Assembly: GCA_030040175.1 (NCBI GenBank)
Contig: JASHUF010000018.1
Span: 1-8,057 of the forward strand
DNA: 8,057 bases
Direction: 5' to 3'
Origin: Acidobacteriaceae bacterium
GTDB lineage: Bacteria > Acidobacteriota > Terriglobia > Terriglobales > Acidobacteriaceae
The notes beneath the pieces were generated by a model that searched no databases, was not told the DNA's origin, and saw only the letters and a list, made by a program, of their open reading frames with translations. Made by a program: the position numbers and the translations under genes. Shown piece by piece: positions 5,361 to 8,057 of the stretch; positions within the stretch are counted from its first letter, which is position 1, and each line of letters starts with the position of its first letter.

Positions 5361-7094
5361 TTGGCGGTTGCGGCGGAGTTAGAGAACAGAAAATTCGATA
5401 TCGGCGAATTTCTTGCGCAGGAGCGCGAGAAAGACCTGCTGCGCTTTTCCACGGCCGGCAGCGTGGACGACGGCAAGTCCACGCTCATCGGGCGCCTGCT
5501 CTACGACACGCAGTCGGTTTACGACGACCAGGTGCGCTCCATCGAAGGGAAGGGAACCGCGGCGCCGGGGCAGATCGATTTTGCCCTGCTGACGGACGGC
5601 TTGCGCGCGGAGCGGGAGCAGGGAATCACCATCGATGTCGCCTATCGCTACTTTTCGACCGCGCATCGGAAGTTCATCATCGCCGACACGCCCGGCCATG
5701 AGCAGTACACGCGCAACATGGCCACGGGCGCCTCCACGGCCGATGCCGCCATCGTGCTCGTCGATGCCAGCAAAGGCGTGCTGGTGCAGTCGCGGCGCCA
5801 CGCCTATATTGCCTCCCTGCTGCGCGTGCGCCATGTTCTCGTGGCCGTGAACAAGATGGACCTGATCGGGTTTGACGAAGCCGCGTTCCGCGCCATCGAG
5901 GCCGAGTTCAGCGCCGTTCTCGACCAGATTGCGGCCGATACCGGCACGCCCGTGGAGCGCCACTTCGTCCCCGTCAGCGCGCTCGCCGGAGATAACGTGG
6001 TTCACCGCTCGCCCGCGATGCCCTGGTACACCGGCCCCTCGCTGCTCGAGCGGCTTGAGACACTGCCGTCCGGTCAGGACACCGGTTCCGTTCCGTTCCG
6101 CTTTCCCGTGCAGCGCGTGCTCCGTCCCGGCCAGAGCTTCCGCGGCTTTGCCGGCCAGATCGCATCGGGAACCGTGCGCCCCGGCGACGAGGTGACGGTT
6201 CTGCCCTCCAATCGCAGCGCCAAGGTGGAGCGCATCGTCACTTGGGAGGGCGATCTGGACGAGGCCGGCGCGCCGCTCTCGGTTACGCTTGTCCTTGACC
6301 GCGAGCTCGACATCGGCCGCGGCGATTTGATCGCGGCCGCCTCTGCGAGGGCAACCATCGCGCGCAGCGTGAAAGCCGCGGTGGTGTGGATGGATCAGCG
6401 CCCGCTCGACCTGAGCCGCCGTTACCTGCTCAAGCACACCAGCCAGACGGTTCCCGCATTTCCTGCATCGATCGACTATCGCACCGATCTCGCCGCGCTG
6501 GCGCGCGTGCCCGCGCAGGCGCTGGAGATGAACGATATCGGCGCCGTCACCGTCAATCTTCTGCGCCCCATCGCGCTCGACCTTTACGGCGACAATCGCG
6601 GCACCGGGGCGTTTATCCTCATCGATCCCGAGTCGAACTCGACCGTGGCCGCGGGCATGGTGACGGCCGCGTTTTCCGACGTGACCACGGGGATTGAAGA
6701 CGAATCGGCTGCCTGGGGCCGCGTAACCGCAGGGGAGCGCGAGGCGCGTTGGGGCCATCGCGGAGGCGTGCTGGAGCTTTCCGGCTCCGTGGCGCTCATC
6801 AACGCCATCGAGCGCTCGCTCTTTGCGGTCGGCGTGGTCACCAGCCGCGTCGATATGAACGAAGACGCTTTTCGGCGTCATCCGAATCTGCTCGAAATCG
6901 TGACCGGCATCGAGACGCGTTCCGGCCTGCTGACAGTGGTGGCGTACGCCAACGAGAGCAGCAAACTGACCGCCCGTGCGGAAGGCGAACAGGTCAGTGT
7001 GGACACGGATGAAACCATGCGCGCGGTTGCGGCCGTCCACCAGCTTCTGCATCGAGTGGGCATCTTTGTCTCCTCGGAAATGGCAGGTTTGTAG
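5361..7094 (+). CDS. cysN: Sulfate adenylyltransferase GTPase subunit CysN with degenerate APS-kinase-like tail
   Basis: CysN couples GTP hydrolysis to APS formation by CysD. The protein has 577 residues, longer than stand-alone CysN (about 475) and shorter than CysNC fusions (over 600). The GTPase motifs are intact: GSVDDGKST (33-41), EREQGITID (84-92), DTPGHEQY (109-116), NKMD (164-167) and SAL (206-208). EF-Tu-like beta-barrel domains follow, ending with NRGTGAFILID (412-422). From about residue 455 the sequence aligns with APS kinase: AGEREARWGHRGGVLELSG, ERSLFAVGVVTSRVD, a HPNLLEIV...SGLLTVVAYA middle, and a VDTDET...LLHRVGIFV end. Where APS kinase has GLSGSGKST this protein has only LSG-SV, so the P-loop is gone and the domain cannot bind ATP in the usual way. 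The start is TTG at 5361 with GGAGG five bases upstream. cysH starts on the base after the stop. Confidence 0.95.
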   Translation: MAVAAELENRKFDIGEFLAQEREKDLLRFSTAGSVDDGKSTLIGRLLYDTQSVYDDQVRSIEGKGTAAPGQIDFALLTDGLRAEREQGITIDVAYRYFSTAHRKFIIADTPGHEQYTRNMATGASTADAAIVLVDASKGVLVQSRRHAYIASLLRVRHVLVAVNKMDLIGFDEAAFRAIEAEFSAVLDQIAADTGTPVERHFVPVSALAGDNVVHRSPAMPWYTGPSLLERLETLPSGQDTGSVPFRFPVQRVLRPGQSFRGFAGQIASGTVRPGDEVTVLPSNRSAKVERIVTWEGDLDEAGAPLSVTLVLDRELDIGRGDLIAAASARATIARSVKAAVVWMDQRPLDLSRRYLLKHTSQTVPAFPASIDYRTDLAALARVPAQALEMNDIGAVTVNLLRPIALDLYGDNRGTGAFILIDPESNSTVAAGMVTAAFSDVTTGIEDESAAWGRVTAGEREARWGHRGGVLELSGSVALINAIERSLFAVGVVTSRVDMNEDAFRRHPNLLEIVTGIETRSGLLTVVAYANESSKLTARAEGEQVSVDTDETMRAVAAVHQLLHRVGIFVSSEMAGL

Positions 7095-7847
7095 ATGAGC
7101 ACTCTTGCGATTGCAGCGGAAGTAAAGACTAGGCTCGTTGCGCTGCGGGCCACGCTCGCTCGCGCGATTACGGGTGAAGGCGGGGTCCCCGCGGACGGGC
7201 GGCTCGAAGAGCCGGGGTCCGTGGGGTGCAAAGGCGACGCGTGCCTCACCTGCAGCTTTCAGGCCGAAGATGTGCTCCTCACCAGGCTCGCCATTGAGCT
7301 TGACCCGCAGATTCCCATCCTCTTCCTCGATACCGGTTACCACTTCGCGGAGACCTATGCCTATCGCGACCGCATGGCACGGGAGTGGAATTTGAACCTC
7401 GTCAACCTGCTCCCGGAAAAGACGGTCGCCGAGCAGGAGGCCGAATTCGGCATTCTGTATCAATCCGCGCCCGACCGCTGCTGCGCGCTGCGCAAAGTCG
7501 AGCCGCTGTTCAAGGCGGTCGCGCAGTACCGGGTATGGCTTACAGGGTTGCGCCGCGAGCAGGCGCGGAGCCGCGGGGCGCTTGAGGAGTCGGCCATGTT
7601 TTCACTTCCCGGCGGCAAGCAGGTGCTCAAGCTGGCGCCGCTCGCGGCCTGGACCACGCGCGATGTGTGGTACGCGTGCGAGGAGCTTCAGATTCCGCTG
7701 CTTCCCCTCTACGCGCGCGGTTACTCGTCGATCGGCTGCGAGCCGTGCACCTCGCTTCCGCTCGATCCCAACGATCCGCGCTCCGGCCGCTGGGGCGGCC
7801 GCAAGGTGGAGTGCGGCATTCATATTCAGGCTGCGCCGGGACAATAG
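7095..7847 (+). CDS. cysH: Assimilatory APS reductase (phosphoadenylyl/adenylyl-sulfate reductase family)
   Basis: This enzyme reduces adenylyl sulfate to sulfite and AMP, using thioredoxin-type electrons. The 250-residue protein has a CSFQAEDVLL loop (about 53-62) in the ATP-pyrophosphatase-like fold, FLDTGYHFAETY (77-88), WLTGLRREQ (148-156) and the C-terminal catalytic Cys240 in KVECGIH. It also has CC at 129-130 (DRCCALRKVEPL) and CEPC at 215-218. That four-Cys pattern holds the 4Fe-4S cluster in APS-type enzymes and is absent from the E. coli PAPS reductase. The substrate is therefore probably APS rather than PAPS, in line with the broken kinase tail on CysN. Extra cysteines at 45, 50 and 53 sit next to the nucleotide-binding loop. 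Translation starts directly after the cysN TAG, so coupling is likely. Confidence 0.93.
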   Translation: MSTLAIAAEVKTRLVALRATLARAITGEGGVPADGRLEEPGSVGCKGDACLTCSFQAEDVLLTRLAIELDPQIPILFLDTGYHFAETYAYRDRMAREWNLNLVNLLPEKTVAEQEAEFGILYQSAPDRCCALRKVEPLFKAVAQYRVWLTGLRREQARSRGALEESAMFSLPGGKQVLKLAPLAAWTTRDVWYACEELQIPLLPLYARGYSSIGCEPCTSLPLDPNDPRSGRWGGRKVECGIHIQAAPGQ

Positions 7848-7868
7848 CCGGAGCCAACGGAAACACGC

Positions 7869-8057
7869 ATGGAATATCTCATCGGTTTCGTGATTGCCCT
7901 CTTCATCGCCCTCACCGGCGTGGGTGCGGGGACCATCACCGTGCCCATCCTGGTGCTCTTTCTGCGCGTGCCGGCGCCGATTGCCATCGGCATCGGGCTC
8001 ATGTTTGCGACCGCCGTCAAGCTCATCCTGGTGCCGGCGCAGATTGCGCGGCGCAAC
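7869..8057 (+). CDS. Sulfite exporter TauE/SafE family permease (partial, 3' end outside window)
   Basis: Sixty-three codons are visible from ATG at 7869 to the window edge, with no stop. The protein starts MEYLIGFVIALFIALTGVGA, continues GTITVPILVLFLRVP, then PIAIGIGLMFATAVKLILVPAQIARRN. This is two hydrophobic helices with the glycine-rich GVGAGTITVPILV repeat motif of the TauE/SafE (DUF81) family. These membrane proteins move sulfite, sulfonates or other organic anions. It lies 21 bp after cysH and is probably the next gene of the operon. A role in handling sulfite made by CysH, or in sulfate uptake, is plausible from position only. GGAAA lies 7 bases before the ATG and a CGGAG further up. 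Confidence 0.8.
   Translation, partial: MEYLIGFVIALFIALTGVGAGTITVPILVLFLRVPAPIAIGIGLMFATAVKLILVPAQIARRN

Noticed and set aside
5379..7463. A 694-codon open frame on the minus strand across cysN and the start of cysH
   Set aside because: It is antisense to two clear genes whose codon bias in GC-rich DNA keeps the opposite frame open. Its translation shows no family motif and is rich in His, Arg and Gly, as antisense shadows are.
1..8057. CRISPR arrays, tRNA or rRNA genes, insertion sequences, phage genes
   Set aside because: No regularly spaced repeats, cloverleaf or rRNA-like segments, transposases or integrases were seen on either strand.

Overview
The window is GC-rich bacterial chromosome. 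Its layout most resembles an acidobacterium (class Terriglobia or a relative). The clues are the probable rpmF-plsX-Trm112 order, short palindromes of the type GGCACGGC-TTCA-GCCGTGCC and CGGGGC-TTTA-GCCCCG between genes, a YAGRGAR heptamer tandem, and the character of the proteins. This placement is inference; no rRNA or marker search was possible.

Left block (1-1341, plus strand): seven codons that look like the end of ribosomal protein L32 (rpmF), then plsX (acyl-phosphate synthesis for phospholipids), then a small Trm112-like zinc protein. Middle block (1362-3978, minus strand, in transcription order): rsmA/ksgA (16S rRNA dimethyltransferase), a roughly 370-bp gap holding a long imperfect inverted repeat, a MacB/FtsX-type ABC permease without an ATPase, and an overlapping 52-codon ORF for a one-helix membrane protein.

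Right block (about 4023-8057, plus strand): an assimilatory sulfate reduction cluster. cysD and cysN encode ATP sulfurylase, which makes APS. cysH encodes an iron-sulfur APS reductase, which makes sulfite. A TauE/SafE-type permease is cut by the window edge. CysN carries a C-terminal tail that aligns with APS kinase but has lost the P-loop. That fits a route that goes from APS straight to sulfite and does not need PAPS.

The most interesting stretch is the 180-nt leader of cysD. A good sigma-70-like promoter (TTGCAT-17-TATTAT, extended -10) places the predicted start of transcription at or one base before an ATG. That ATG opens a 22-codon ORF with tandem Cys codons and a third Cys codon near its end. 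A 9-bp hairpin starts 2 nt after the tandem Cys codons, and segments downstream can form mutually exclusive pairings. This is the architecture of a cysteine-responsive leader-peptide attenuator, with a near-leaderless uORF. A divergent promoter for rsmA overlaps the same -10 hexamer.
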